A DNA stretch of 64,000 nt from Kibdelosporangium philippinense (GCF_021390435.2 NZ_JAJVCN010000001.1:124001-188000); one strand, 5' to 3'. Positions 1 to 8,695 are shown, numbered from the stretch's first letter. Numbers and translations are program-made. Notes: generated from the sequence alone by a model not told the origin.

Positions 1-96
1 CGCTTTGTCCAACCGTCGCCGAATTTTCGGGCGCGTCGAGCTGAGCCTTGGTTGGTTAGGAGTAAGTGGGCGAGGTGGTGTCTATTAAGGACCTCT

Positions 97-1002
97 CTAC
101 GTTGCGGTTGCGGGTTGCGAATACAAGTTGGTTGTTCGTGGGAGGGTGGTAGCAACGTGGGCACGGTGGACGGATCCGGTTCCCCAGGCGGAGTGCAGCG
201 CACGGACTTTCGATAACCATAGGCTGAGGTCGTTTTCGACGGTGTAGCCGATGGCGCCGTGGACCTGGAGTGCTGAGCGGGCAGCTTTATGGGCTGCGTC
301 GCCTGCGGTGATCTTTGCGGCCGAGACGGGGACGGCGTTGAGCGCAGCGCCGTATACCAAGGGGCGGGCGAGTTCGAGGGCGACGTGGACCGAGGCTAGG
401 TGGTGCTTCACGGCTTGGAAGGAGCCGATGGGTTTGCCGAATTGGGTGCGTTGTTTGACGTACTCGACGGACTTTGCCAGCAGAGCGCGGCCCACACCCA
501 ACAGTTGCGCGGAGCAGGCGAGCACACCGCGTTCGAAGGCATCTGGGAGCTGACCGATCTCGGTGGTCGCGGTTACTTCGAACAGCGAACGGCACGGATC
601 CACCGAGTTGATCCGCTTGCCCGCGCTCGCCGTGTGGAGGATTCCGCCTCGCAGCACGAATACGCGGTCGGCGACATCGGCGTCCACTGCGTACGGCACG
701 TGCGGGGGAATGGCCACGGTGCCCAGTAATGCGCCGCCCAGATGGTCGGGCAGGACGGCCAGGGTTTCGATCGCTGGACCGGGGAGTGCGTGAAAGCCGA
801 TGGACTCCATGGCGACGACGAGGTCGATGGGTTCACCGTCCTGCGCGATGCTCGTGACGCCGAGGTCAGCCAGTTGACGCCAGACGGCCATTCCGGGTTC
901 GTGGTCGCCCGCTGCCCAGGATCTGGCGACGTCGGACTTGGCCAGCAGCGCGTCCAGCGTGTCCGCGAACTGGGTTTGTTCGGGGGAGAGCGCGAATTTC
1001 AT
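97..1002 (-). CDS. Acyl-CoA dehydrogenase, FadE32-like (HIP ring C/D degradation)
   Basis: A 301-residue flavin-dependent acyl-CoA dehydrogenase of the short actinobacterial steroid type. The C-terminal alpha-helical domain is clear, with RTQFGKPIGSFQAVKHHLAS near residues 185-205 and VHGAIGYTVENDLSLW near residues 248-263. The N-terminal domain is compact. Its ATG overlaps the stop of the preceding dehydrogenase (ATGA), as in fadE31-fadE32 pairs whose products form alpha2beta2 heterotetramers. In Mycobacterium, FadE32 acts late in HIP catabolism, on a methyl-oxo-octanedioyl-CoA; that role is inferred here from context. FadE33 is the other possibility. It is the last recognisable gene of the minus-strand operon, and nothing convincing is seen in bases 1-96. 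Confidence 0.82.
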   Translation of the reverse strand: MKFALSPEQTQFADTLDALLAKSDVARSWAAGDHEPGMAVWRQLADLGVTSIAQDGEPIDLVVAMESIGFHALPGPAIETLAVLPDHLGGALLGTVAIPPHVPYAVDADVADRVFVLRGGILHTASAGKRINSVDPCRSLFEVTATTEIGQLPDAFERGVLACSAQLLGVGRALLAKSVEYVKQRTQFGKPIGSFQAVKHHLASVHVALELARPLVYGAALNAVPVSAAKITAGDAAHKAARSALQVHGAIGYTVENDLSLWLSKVRALHSAWGTGSVHRAHVATTLPRTTNLYSQPATAT

Positions 1003-2111
1003 CGGGGCAGCCCCAGTATCCGTTCGGCTACGACGTTGCGTTGGATCTCGTTGGTGCCTGCGTAGATCGGACCGGCGAGCGAGAACAGATAGCCGTCCAG
1101 CCAGGGACCGTCTGCCTCGCCCTCACCACCGAGCAAGTCCAAGGCGGTCTCGTGCATGGCGATGTCCAACTCGGACCAGAACAGCTTGTTCACACTGGAC
1201 TCGGGCCCGAGACTGCCACCTTCCATCAGCCGGGTGACGGTCCCGAACGTGTACAACCGATACGCCTGAGCACCGATCCACGCGTCCACAACGCGATCGC
1301 GTAAAGCAGGTTCGGGCAACGCCTGCCATAGGTCGACGAGCCGTTGCGCGGTCGCCAGAAACCGTCCAGGACTGCGCAACGAGAGCCCACGCTCGTTGCT
1401 GGCCGTGCTCATCGCGACCTTCCAGCCGTTGTCCACGTCGCCGATCACGTCCTCGTCCGGTACGAAGACGTCGTCGAGGAAGATCTCGGCGAAGCCAGGC
1501 TCGCCGTCCAGTTGGTTGATCGGCCGGACAGTCACACCGGGAGCACTGAGCGAGAACATGAAGTACGTCAGGCCCCGGTGTCTTTCCCCGGAAGTGCGGA
1601 ACAACCCGAACCCACGGTCGGCGAAGGTCGCACGGGAACTCCACGTCTTCTGCCCACGCAGCAACCATCCGCCTTCGGTCCGAGTCGCGGACGCCCGGAT
1701 CGCCGCGAGGTCGCTGCCCGCCTCCGGCTCTGACCAAGCCTGCGCCCACACCTCCTCGGCGCTGGCCATCTTGGGCAACAGCCGCGCACATTGCTCCGGC
1801 GTTCCGTGCGCGAACAACGTTGGTGCCAAAAGGAAGATACCGTTCTGGCTCACCCGGGCGGGTGCGCCTGCCGCGTAGTACTCCTCCTCGAACACCACCC
1901 ACTGCAGTAAGGACGCATCCCTGCCGCCGAACTCGGTTGGCCACGACACCACGGCGAGCCGAGCGTCGAAAAGCGTCTTCTCCCAGGCGCGATGGGCCGC
2001 GAAGCCTTCCGGCGTGTCCATCGATGGCAGGTCGGTTGGCACGTTCGCGGCCAGCCATGACCGGACTTCGGCTTGGAAGTCGCGGGTGGCGGGATCGAGG
2101 TCGAGATCCAT
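999..2111 (-). CDS. fadE31: Acyl-CoA dehydrogenase, FadE31-like
   Basis: A 370-residue acyl-CoA dehydrogenase with the full three-domain fold. AQAWSEPEAGSDLAAIR (about 142-158) is the flavin/substrate loop, GQKTWSSRATFADRGF the middle domain, and YAGTNEIQRNVVAERILGLPR the C-terminal signature. Size and neighbours match FadE31 of the KstR2 regulon (Rv3562). It probably partners the overlapping downstream FadE32-like protein in alpha,beta-dehydrogenation of ring-opened HIP-CoA metabolites. The start is ATG with only a weak upstream purine run. A 164-bp gap separates it from the upstream enoyl-CoA hydratase, the only sizeable gap in this operon. Exact substrate is inferred. Confidence 0.85.
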   Translation of the reverse strand: MDLDLDPATRDFQAEVRSWLAANVPTDLPSMDTPEGFAAHRAWEKTLFDARLAVVSWPTEFGGRDASLLQWVVFEEEYYAAGAPARVSQNGIFLLAPTLFAHGTPEQCARLLPKMASAEEVWAQAWSEPEAGSDLAAIRASATRTEGGWLLRGQKTWSSRATFADRGFGLFRTSGERHRGLTYFMFSLSAPGVTVRPINQLDGEPGFAEIFLDDVFVPDEDVIGDVDNGWKVAMSTASNERGLSLRSPGRFLATAQRLVDLWQALPEPALRDRVVDAWIGAQAYRLYTFGTVTRLMEGGSLGPESSVNKLFWSELDIAMHETALDLLGGEGEADGPWLDGYLFSLAGPIYAGTNEIQRNVVAERILGLPR

Positions 2112-2275
2112 CGGTTCTCATTTCGGACAGGAGAGCTGCGGTGCTTCGCGTCTCGCGCCATGGGCTGTGGTGCCCGTCCAAGGTGACTCGGCGCCGGATC
2201 GGTGCGGGCTTTGCCCGAACCACCGGCGGCCACGTCACCGCGGGCATCAGGCGAGCACCACGGCGTTCGAAGCTG

Positions 2276-3106
2276 CTATTGGCGTTCTTTCATCGAGCGG
2301 GCATCGAGACCCGCCAGCGAGTCCTTGGAGACTTCGGCGTTGTGGGCGTGCGCGAAGTGGTGTAGTCCGAACACCGAGTCCATCCCCGAGCGCAGACCCA
2401 TCAGGTCTTCCGCTTGGTTCACCGCGCGTTTGGCCAGTGCGAGGCCGAACTGGGGCATCTCGGCGATTCGGCCGGCGAGCCGTAATGTCTCCGCTGTCAA
2501 GGATTCCCTAGGCACTACCCGGTTGACCATCCCCCAATCGAGGGCTTGCTGAGCGCTGAACCGGTCGCCCGTGAAGAGCACCTCTTTGGCCGCGCGTGGC
2601 CCAAGCACCCACGGGTGGGCGAAGTACTCAACGCCCGGAATTCCCATCCGCACAACAGGATCCGAGAAGAACGCGTCGTCAGACGCGACGATCAGGTCGC
2701 AGATCCACGCGAGCATCAGCCCGCCCGCGATGCACGCGCCCTGGACCATCGCGATGGTGGGCTTGGGAATATCACGCCAGCGGCGGCACATTCCCAGGTA
2801 TACCTCCATTTCTCGGGCATAGCGCTGGTCGCCGCCGGGACGGTCGACGTGGTCCCACCACATCACCGCCTTGCGCTCGAACGACACATCGACATCTCGC
2901 TCGGGCGTTCCTATGTCATGGCCTGCCGAGAAGTGCTTTCCTTCGCCAGCAAGGACGATCACCTTGACTTCCGCGTCGTCGACAGCGGCTTTGAACGCCT
3001 CGTCCAGCGCGTACGTCATCGCTGAGTTCTGCGCGTTGCGGTAGTCCGGCCGGTTCATCGTGGCGGTCGCGACCGGGCCTTGCTTGTCGTAGCGCACGAC
3101 ACTCAT
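2276..3106 (-). CDS. Enoyl-CoA hydratase/isomerase (crotonase), EchA13-like
   Basis: A 276-residue crotonase. Typical elements are a substrate/oxyanion segment (GKHFSAGHDIGTPE, about 60-73) and CIAGGLMLAWICDLIVASDD (about 125-144). The loop that normally carries the second catalytic Glu reads DPVVRMGIPGVEYF, so this belongs to the divergent EchA13-like subgroup. The ATG at 3106 follows a good AAGGGGAG ribosome site and overlaps the fadD3 stop (ATGA). A longer in-frame extension to 3217 is not needed. Mycobacterium tuberculosis has no hydratase gene at this place between fadD3 and fadE31. It may hydrate the enoyl-CoA made by FadE31/32 (inference). Confidence 0.85.
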   Translation of the reverse strand: MSVVRYDKQGPVATATMNRPDYRNAQNSAMTYALDEAFKAAVDDAEVKVIVLAGEGKHFSAGHDIGTPERDVDVSFERKAVMWWDHVDRPGGDQRYAREMEVYLGMCRRWRDIPKPTIAMVQGACIAGGLMLAWICDLIVASDDAFFSDPVVRMGIPGVEYFAHPWVLGPRAAKEVLFTGDRFSAQQALDWGMVNRVVPRESLTAETLRLAGRIAEMPQFGLALAKRAVNQAEDLMGLRSGMDSVFGLHHFAHAHNAEVSKDSLAGLDARSMKERQ

Positions 3107-4557
3107 GACTCTCCCCTTAGAACTCTCTTCAAGACCTTGCCCGACGGGTTGCGGGGCAGTGCCGCGAGGAACTCCACTTCTCGTGGCACTTTGAAGTTTG
3201 CCATGAGGGTCCGACAAAAACTGATGACTTCGTCTTCGGACAGGTCAGCGCCTGGTTTTTTGACTATGTGGGCTTTGCCCACCTCGCCTAGGCGTTCGTC
3301 GGGGACGCCGATCACCGCGGCCTCCGCGACCCCCGGCAACCGGGCCAGCGCCTGCTCGATCTCGGCGGGGTACACATTGAACCCGCCACAGATGTACATG
3401 TCCTTCAACCGGTCGGTGATCGTCAGATTCCCTGCTGTGTCAAGGCTTCCGATATCGCCTGTGTGCAGCCAGCCGTTCTCGTCGATCGCCGCGGCGGTCG
3501 CTGCGGGGTCGTCGAGATAACCGAGCATCACGTTGGGGCCCCTGACAAGGATCTCGCCATTCGGCGCGACACGCACTTCACAACCTGCCGCCGCATGACC
3601 CGCGGTGTGCGCTACAGTGGAAGCGTCGTCCTCGGGGGAGCAGAGTGTCACAACAGGACACTCGGTGAGGCCGTATCCGGTGAGTACGGTGTCGCACAAT
3701 TCTTTCTGCATAAGCTCGACCAACGCGACGGGCACAACCGCCGCACCTGTGACAGCAAGCCGGATTCGGGGAAAGTCAGCAGGGTGATCCACAATGGACT
3801 GATAGATCGTCGGCGCGCCCGGCAGAACAGTGATACGCTCGACAGTGGTCAGCCGGATGGTCTCGGCGACATCGAACTTGGCTTGCGGCACGATCGTCGC
3901 GCCACTCACCACACACGCCAGAATTCCTGCCTTGTAACCAAAGCTGTGAAAGAAAGGGTTCACGATGAGGTATCGGTCAGCGGAACTCAGCTCTGTCCTC
4001 GCCACCCAGGCCCGTGCCGCGGCCAGCGTCTGCCGATGGGCGCTCATGGCTCCCTTGCTACGACCCGTGGTTCCGGACGTATAGAGAATGTCCGCCACGT
4101 CGTCCGGCTCAGCCGGCGATTCGAACGTGGCTTCCGGCCATTCCATCGGCATCCGGTAGATCCGCACCCGGGAAGCCAGCGTGACATCGGCTTCAAGGAG
4201 ATCGGCCTCCCGGTCCACGCCAAGGAATTCGCCTTCGACGAACAACCCTCGCGCACCGCTGCGGTTGATCACATCCAAGGTCTCCGCTGTGGTGAAGCGG
4301 GTGTTGACAGGCACCAGAGTGGCGCCCGCGTAGAGCACACCGAGTGCTGACGTGACCCAGTGATGCGTGTTCGGTCCGAAGATGGCAACCCGGTCACCCC
4401 GGGTGATGCCGCTTGACCAAAGGCCGTACGCGACTGCCATCACGCGGTTGTGTAACTCGCGGAAACTCAGCCTGACCTGGCCATCAACGACTGCTTCGGC
4501 ATCGCCGAAGCGCTCGGCCGCTTCGAGGAGCGCGGCGGGAATGGTTTCTCGGCGCAC
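3103..4557 (-). CDS. fadD3: HIP-CoA synthetase FadD3
   Basis: AMP-forming acyl-CoA ligase of about 484 residues. It has the P-loop ILYTSGTTGRSKGAMSAHRQ (about 160-179), TGYGLTECPV in the middle, WLHTGDIG, and the C-terminal KDMYICGGFNVYPAEIE and PRNPSGKVLKR with the catalytic Lys. The protein closely resembles mycobacterial FadD3, which activates HIP, the C/D-ring remnant of cholesterol, to HIP-CoA. GTG at 4557 is preferred because AGGAGG lies 5 bp upstream; GTG at 4563 is an alternative. A TTG at 4575 would fall inside the KstR2 operator and is unlikely. It is first in the operon fadD3-echA-fadE31-fadE32 and divergent from fadE30, as in mycobacteria. Confidence 0.92.
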   Translation of the reverse strand: MRRETIPAALLEAAERFGDAEAVVDGQVRLSFRELHNRVMAVAYGLWSSGITRGDRVAIFGPNTHHWVTSALGVLYAGATLVPVNTRFTTAETLDVINRSGARGLFVEGEFLGVDREADLLEADVTLASRVRIYRMPMEWPEATFESPAEPDDVADILYTSGTTGRSKGAMSAHRQTLAAARAWVARTELSSADRYLIVNPFFHSFGYKAGILACVVSGATIVPQAKFDVAETIRLTTVERITVLPGAPTIYQSIVDHPADFPRIRLAVTGAAVVPVALVELMQKELCDTVLTGYGLTECPVVTLCSPEDDASTVAHTAGHAAAGCEVRVAPNGEILVRGPNVMLGYLDDPAATAAAIDENGWLHTGDIGSLDTAGNLTITDRLKDMYICGGFNVYPAEIEQALARLPGVAEAAVIGVPDERLGEVGKAHIVKKPGADLSEDEVISFCRTLMANFKVPREVEFLAALPRNPSGKVLKRVLRGES

Positions 4558-4570
4558 ACTCACCTCCTCA

Positions 4571-4584
4571 AGCAAGTGCTTGGT
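4571..4584. promoter_or_regulatory. KstR2 operator between fadD3 and fadE30
   Basis: AGCAAGTGCTTGGT is an exact match to the published KstR2 palindrome AnCAAGnnCTTGnT. It lies between the divergent fadD3 and fadE30 genes, the position of a KstR2 box in Mycobacterium, and kstR2 itself is two kilobases away. Binding would block both promoters; HIP-CoA is the known inducing ligand of the family. Confidence 0.88.
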
Positions 4585-4596
4585 AGGCTAGCCTAC
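4583..4596. promoter_or_regulatory. Self-complementary -10 region for divergent fadD3/fadE30 promoters
   Basis: GTAGGCTAGCCTAC is a perfect 14-bp palindrome touching the KstR2 box. Read on either strand it gives TAGGCT, a plausible actinobacterial -10. On the plus strand transcription would begin at or next to the GTG at 4597, so fadE30 could be leaderless. On the minus strand a start near 4583 leaves a leader of roughly 20-26 nt carrying the fadD3 ribosome site. The promoter reading is inference; the palindrome is seen directly. Confidence 0.5.
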
Positions 4597-5742
4597 GTGA
4601 ACGGCGACTTCCGTCAACAGCTGCGCGCCTGGCTCGCGGACAACCTGCACGGTGAGTTCGCGAAACTGCGCGGTGTCGGTGGTCCCGGCCGTGAGCACGA
4701 GCAGTACGAGTCGCGCCGGGAGTGGGATCGCAAACTGGCGAAGGCGGGCTGGAGTTGCCTTGGCTGGCCGGTTGAGCATGGTGGCCGTGGTGCGAGCACC
4801 CAGGAACAGGTCATCTTCTATGAGGAATACGCGGCGGCCAACGCGCCTGCGCGTGTCAACCACATCGGGGAGGAACTGCTTGGGCCGACGCTGATCGCGT
4901 TCGGCACGCCGGAGCAACAGCGCCGGTTCCTGCCGAAGATCCTTGCTGTCGAAGAACTCTGGTGTCAGGGGTACTCCGAGCCGGGTGCCGGGTCGGATCT
5001 GGCGTCGGTGTCCACAACGGCCACAGTGGACGGCGACGACTGGGTGATCACCGGCCAGAAGGTGTGGACGTCGTTGGCGCACGAGGCGGACTGGTGTTTC
5101 GTGCTCGCTCGTACGCAACCGGGGTCACGCCGACGGGAAGGCCTGTCGTACCTGCTGGTGCCGATGCGTCAACCGGGTGTGGAGGTCCGGCCGATCCGTC
5201 AGCTGACTGGAACGTCGGAGTTCAACGAGGTCTTCTTCGACAACGCAAGGACTTCGAAGGACATGGTCGTCGGTGAGGTGGGCGACGGCTGGCGGGTGGC
5301 CATGGCGACGCTCGCGTTCGAGCGTGGTGTGGCGACATTGGGACAGCAGGTCGGTTTCCGGCGTGAACTGGACGCCTTGATCGATCTGGCCAAGCGGAAC
5401 GGAGCAATCGATGACCCGGTTATCAAGGAACGCCTGACCCGGTCGTGGATCGGTCTTGAGGTGATGCGGGCGCACGCCCTGCGGACGTTGTCGCGGAAGG
5501 ACCCCGGTTACGAGGCGTCGGTGTCGAAGCTGGTGTGGGCCCGGTGGCACCGCGAGTTGGGTGAGCTCGCGATGCAGGTCCGCGGCCCCGAGTCGATGGT
5601 CGCCGTGGACGGTGACCTGGACGAATGGCAGCGGCTGTTCTTGTTCAGCCGCGCGGACACCATCTACGGCGGCTCGGACGAGATCCAACGCACCATCATC
5701 GCCGAGCGCGTGCTCGGCCTGCCGAAGGAACCTCGCGCATGA
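4597..5742 (+). CDS. fadE30: Acyl-CoA dehydrogenase FadE30
   Basis: A 381-residue acyl-CoA dehydrogenase, nearly superimposable on mycobacterial FadE30. It has RAWLADNLHGEF near the N-terminus, EELWCQGYSEPGAGSDLASV (about 117-136), GQKVWTSLAHEADWCFVLAR, and C-terminal YGGSDEIQRTIIAERVLGLP. FadE30 catalyses the first dehydrogenation after HIP-CoA formation, on 5-OH-HIC-CoA type substrates. GTG at 4597 is chosen because the protein family begins at this point and upstream codons lie in the operator. No ribosome site is visible, consistent with a leaderless message. It is followed by ipdF with an ATGA overlap. Confidence 0.92.
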   Translation: MNGDFRQQLRAWLADNLHGEFAKLRGVGGPGREHEQYESRREWDRKLAKAGWSCLGWPVEHGGRGASTQEQVIFYEEYAAANAPARVNHIGEELLGPTLIAFGTPEQQRRFLPKILAVEELWCQGYSEPGAGSDLASVSTTATVDGDDWVITGQKVWTSLAHEADWCFVLARTQPGSRRREGLSYLLVPMRQPGVEVRPIRQLTGTSEFNEVFFDNARTSKDMVVGEVGDGWRVAMATLAFERGVATLGQQVGFRRELDALIDLAKRNGAIDDPVIKERLTRSWIGLEVMRAHALRTLSRKDPGYEASVSKLVWARWHRELGELAMQVRGPESMVAVDGDLDEWQRLFLFSRADTIYGGSDEIQRTIIAERVLGLPKEPRA

Positions 5743-6509
5743 ACTATCCCGAGGGACACAACCTTCTCCAAGACAAAACAGTCGTGGTGACGGCGGCTGC
5801 CGGCACCGGGATCGGCTCGGCCACCGCACGACGCTGCCTTGAGGAAGGCGCGTCCGTGGTGATCAGCGACCATCACGAGCGCAGGCTGGCCGAGACGCTC
5901 GACGCGCTGAAGTCCGAACACAATGGCCGGGTCGCCGCGGTGACCTGCGATGTGACCGACGAGGACCAGGTGCAGGCGTTGGTGCACGGCGCGGCGAGCA
6001 CCTTCGGCCGGATCGACGTGATGATCAACAACGCTGGTCTAGGCGGCACGAAGTCCGTGCTGGACATGACCGACGACGAGTGGTCACGGGTGTTGGACGT
6101 GACGCTGAACGGCACGTTCCGATGTACAAGGGCGGCGTTGAAACAGATGGTGGCGCAAGGCGACGGTGGCGCCATCGTCAACAACGCCTCGGTGGTCGGC
6201 TGGCGAGCACAACGCGGGCAGGCGCACTACGCGGCGGCCAAAGCCGGTGTCATGGCGTTCACCAGATGCGCGGCGATGGACGCGGCCGCGTACAAGATCA
6301 GAGTCAACGCGGTGGCGCCGAGCCTGGCCGCGCATCCGTTCCTCGCCAAGGTGACCAGCGAGGAACTGCTGACCGAACTGGCTGAGCGGGAGGCTTTCGG
6401 GCGTGCCGCGCAGCCGTGGGAAGTCGCGAATGTGATGGTGTTCCTGGCAAGCGACTACGCCTCGTACATGACCGGCGAGGTGGTGTCGGTGAGCAGCCAG
6501 CACCCATGA
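5739..6509 (+). CDS. ipdF: Short-chain dehydrogenase IpdF (5-OH-HIC-CoA dehydrogenase)
   Basis: A 256-residue classical SDR. The cofactor-binding Gly-rich segment is TAAAGTGIGSATA (about 18-30), with MINNAG near 94 and catalytic Y/K in HYAAAKAG near 161. Size and position, directly after fadE30 and before kstR2, match IpdF (Rv3559c), which oxidises the 5-hydroxyl of 5-OH-HIC-CoA. The start ATG overlaps the fadE30 stop (ATGA), so translation is coupled. Assignment rests mainly on gene order and overall similarity. Confidence 0.88.
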   Translation: MNYPEGHNLLQDKTVVVTAAAGTGIGSATARRCLEEGASVVISDHHERRLAETLDALKSEHNGRVAAVTCDVTDEDQVQALVHGAASTFGRIDVMINNAGLGGTKSVLDMTDDEWSRVLDVTLNGTFRCTRAALKQMVAQGDGGAIVNNASVVGWRAQRGQAHYAAAKAGVMAFTRCAAMDAAAYKIRVNAVAPSLAAHPFLAKVTSEELLTELAEREAFGRAAQPWEVANVMVFLASDYASYMTGEVVSVSSQHP

Positions 6510-6522
6510 TGGGAGTTCGAAG

Positions 6523-7149
6523 GTGAAGAAGGAGTCAGGGGCGCAGGGCGGTGTGTCAGCGCGCCGGGCCGAGCTGTTGCGGCTGGCCGCCGAGATGTTC
6601 GCCGAGCGCGGGTTCCGCGCGACGACCGTGCGGGACATCGCGGACGCCGCGGGCATCCTGTCGGGCAGTCTGTACCACCATTTCGACTCCAAGGAGTCCA
6701 TGGTGGACGAGATCCTGACCGGCTTTCTCGACGAGTTGTTCGGCCGGTACGGCCAAATCGTCGACTCCGGCATGCCGCCGAAGGCGACACTCGAGGCGAT
6801 CGTGGTCGCCTCGCTGGAGAGCATCGACAAACAGCACGCGGCGGTCGCGATCTACCAGAACGACGCCAAGTACCTGGCGACGTTCGAACGGTTCGGCTAC
6901 ATCGCCGAGCGTGGCGTCGAGTTCCGCAAGATCTGGGTCGGCGTGCTCGAGGAAGGCGTGCGGGCCGGGGCGTTCCGGCCGGACCTCGACGTCGAGCTGG
7001 TGTACCGCTTCATCAGGGACACCGTGTGGGTCGCCGTGCACTGGTACCGGCCAGGCGGCCAGCTGTCCGCGCAGGACGTGGCCGAGCAGTATCTCGGCAT
7101 CCTGCTCGACGGCATCTCGACCCGCCGGCGGCCGGTCCGTCGACCCTGA
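6523..7149 (+). CDS. kstR2: TetR-family repressor KstR2
   Basis: A 208-residue TetR regulator. The N-terminal helix-turn-helix is FRATTVRDIADAAGILSGSL (about 32-51), followed by YHHFDSKESMVDEIL. The ligand-binding half contains WVGVLEEGVRAGAFRPDLD. It has the same gene context as mycobacterial KstR2 (Rv3557c), between ipdF and fadA6, and a perfect KstR2 operator lies upstream of this transcription unit, so it is probably autoregulated. KstR2 represses the HIP regulon and is released by HIP-CoA. Start is GTG, 13 bp after ipdF. Confidence 0.92.
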   Translation: MKKESGAQGGVSARRAELLRLAAEMFAERGFRATTVRDIADAAGILSGSLYHHFDSKESMVDEILTGFLDELFGRYGQIVDSGMPPKATLEAIVVASLESIDKQHAAVAIYQNDAKYLATFERFGYIAERGVEFRKIWVGVLEEGVRAGAFRPDLDVELVYRFIRDTVWVAVHWYRPGGQLSAQDVAEQYLGILLDGISTRRRPVRRP

Positions 7150-7175
7150 TCCGGCGTCCCTGAAGGGAGCGACCC

Positions 7176-8327
7176 ATGTCCGATGCGTACATCATCGACG
7201 CCGTACGCACTCCGGTCGGCCGGCGTGGTGGCGCGCTGTCCGGCGTGCACCCCGCCGACCTGGGGGCGCACGTGATCAAAGCGCTGTTCACCGAAAGCCC
7301 GGTCGACCCTGGCGAGATCGACGACGTGATCTTCGGCTGCGTGGACACCCTCGGCCCGCAAGCCGGTGACATCGCCAGGACAGCGTGGCTGGCCGCGGGA
7401 TTTCCCGAAGAAGTGCCAGGGGTGACGGTGGACCGGCAGTGCGGATCGAGCCAGCAGGCACTGCACTTCGCCGCGCAGGCGGTGATGAGCGGCTCGGATC
7501 TGGTCGTGGCCGGTGGCGTGCAGAACATGAGCCAGATCCCGATCGGTTCGGCGATGCTGGTCGGCGAACAGTTCGGCTTCCCGACCCCGACGCACGGCTC
7601 GCAGGGCTGGGACCACAGATACGGCGCGGAGGAGATCAACCAGTTCCGCTCGGCGGACATGATCGCCACCCGGTGGGATCTGTCCAGGGCGGAAATGGAG
7701 GGCTTCGCCCTCGCCAGTCACCAGAAGGCCATCGCAGCCCAGGATTCCGGCCGCTTCACCCGCGAGATCGTCCCGCTCAACGGCATCGAACACGATGAAG
7801 GCCCGCGCCGCGACACCAACCTGGCCAAGATGGCCAAGCTCGCTCCATTACGCCCCGACGGTCGCGTGACCGCTGCGCTGTCAAGCCAGATCTCCGATGG
7901 AGCAAGCGCCGTACTCGTCGCTTCGGAACGGATGGTGTTGCGCCACAAGCTGACGCCGCGCGCCCGCGTGCATCACATGTCGGCCCGTGGCGCGGACCCG
8001 GTCTACATGCTGACCGCGCCTATCCGCGCCACCCGACATGCCTTGGAACGTGCAGGCATGAGCGTGTCGGACATCGACCTGTTCGAAGCCAACGAAGCTT
8101 TTGCGAGCGTGGTTCTGGCCTGGGCCAAGGAACTTAAGGTCGACCTCGATCGCGTAAACGTGAACGGCGGCGCCATCGCCCTCGGCCACCCCATCGGCGC
8201 AACTGGAACTCGCCTGTTCACCACCCTGCTGCACGAACTGGAGCGCACCTCAGGCCGCTTCGGCCTGCAGACAATGTGCGAAGGAGGCGGCCAAGCCAAC
8301 GTCACGATCATTGAACGCCTCGGCTGA
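7176..8327 (+). CDS. fadA6: Thiolase FadA6
   Basis: A 383-residue acetyl-CoA acyltransferase. The nucleophilic Cys is in DRQCGSSQQALHFAAQ (about 87-102), the catalytic His in [18 protein letters not shown], and the second Cys in TMCEGGGQANVTI at the C-terminus. It closes the fadE30-ipdF-kstR2-fadA6 operon as in Mycobacterium (Rv3556c). FadA6 is the thiolase for ring-opened HIP metabolites, releasing acetyl-CoA. AGGGAG precedes the ATG. The HIP gene run stops here and resumes at ipdC about nine kilobases further on. Confidence 0.92.
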   Translation: MSDAYIIDAVRTPVGRRGGALSGVHPADLGAHVIKALFTESPVDPGEIDDVIFGCVDTLGPQAGDIARTAWLAAGFPEEVPGVTVDRQCGSSQQALHFAAQAVMSGSDLVVAGGVQNMSQIPIGSAMLVGEQFGFPTPTHGSQGWDHRYGAEEINQFRSADMIATRWDLSRAEMEGFALASHQKAIAAQDSGRFTREIVPLNGIEHDEGPRRDTNLAKMAKLAPLRPDGRVTAALSSQISDGASAVLVASERMVLRHKLTPRARVHHMSARGADPVYMLTAPIRATRHALERAGMSVSDIDLFEANEAFASVVLAWAKELKVDLDRVNVNGGAIALGHPIGATGTRLFTTLLHELERTSGRFGLQTMCEGGGQANVTIIERLG

Positions 8328-8334
8328 ACAAGGT

Positions 8335-8470
8335 TCAGACCTGGCGCGGGAACGGGCTCACCAGTTCTTGGTTGTCGCCCACATCGGACGGTTTGATGCC
8401 CGACCAGGACGACACCGCGTCGGCGCCGAGGTCGGCCGCGGTCCCGATCGCGTGATCATCCACGCCTGCC
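8335..8470 (-). pseudogene. C-terminal gene fragment, possible TIM-barrel sugar isomerase remnant
   Basis: The minus-strand reading frame ends in AADLGADAVSSWSGIKPSD and then GDNQELVSPFPRQ before a stop just after fadA6. This stretch reads like a real protein tail with good codon use. The upstream part of the same frame (8470-8598) is Arg/Ser/Thr-rich and not protein-like. The motif is reminiscent of sugar-phosphate isomerase/epimerase TIM barrels, but the family is uncertain. No start, ribosome site or N-terminus is visible. The remaining 8471-8695 holds no recognisable gene apart from the promoter region of the downstream peptidase. Confidence 0.35.
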
Positions 8471-8695
8471 AGGTTCTCCCGCGTTGACCGGGCAGGCGTG
8501 GATCGCGCGGCGGCACGGACGTGACCACGTTGCGTGAGAACTGTAGCGCCGCTGAACTTCGTCCGACTGTGTGCCACCGAAATGTGACTTCTTGCCACTT
8601 TCGGTAGTGCCTACTTTCGGCCCCCGCAGCGACGCCGATTGGTGTCTTAGGGTCGGTCGATTAGCTGGTCTGGACTTACGAAGGGCAGAAAGTCT

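Noticed and set aside
4573..4575. TTG start for fadD3 that would lengthen the protein by six residues
   Set aside because: It lies within the KstR2 operator and has no ribosome site, whereas GTG at 4557 has AGGAGG 5 bp upstream and matches the family start.
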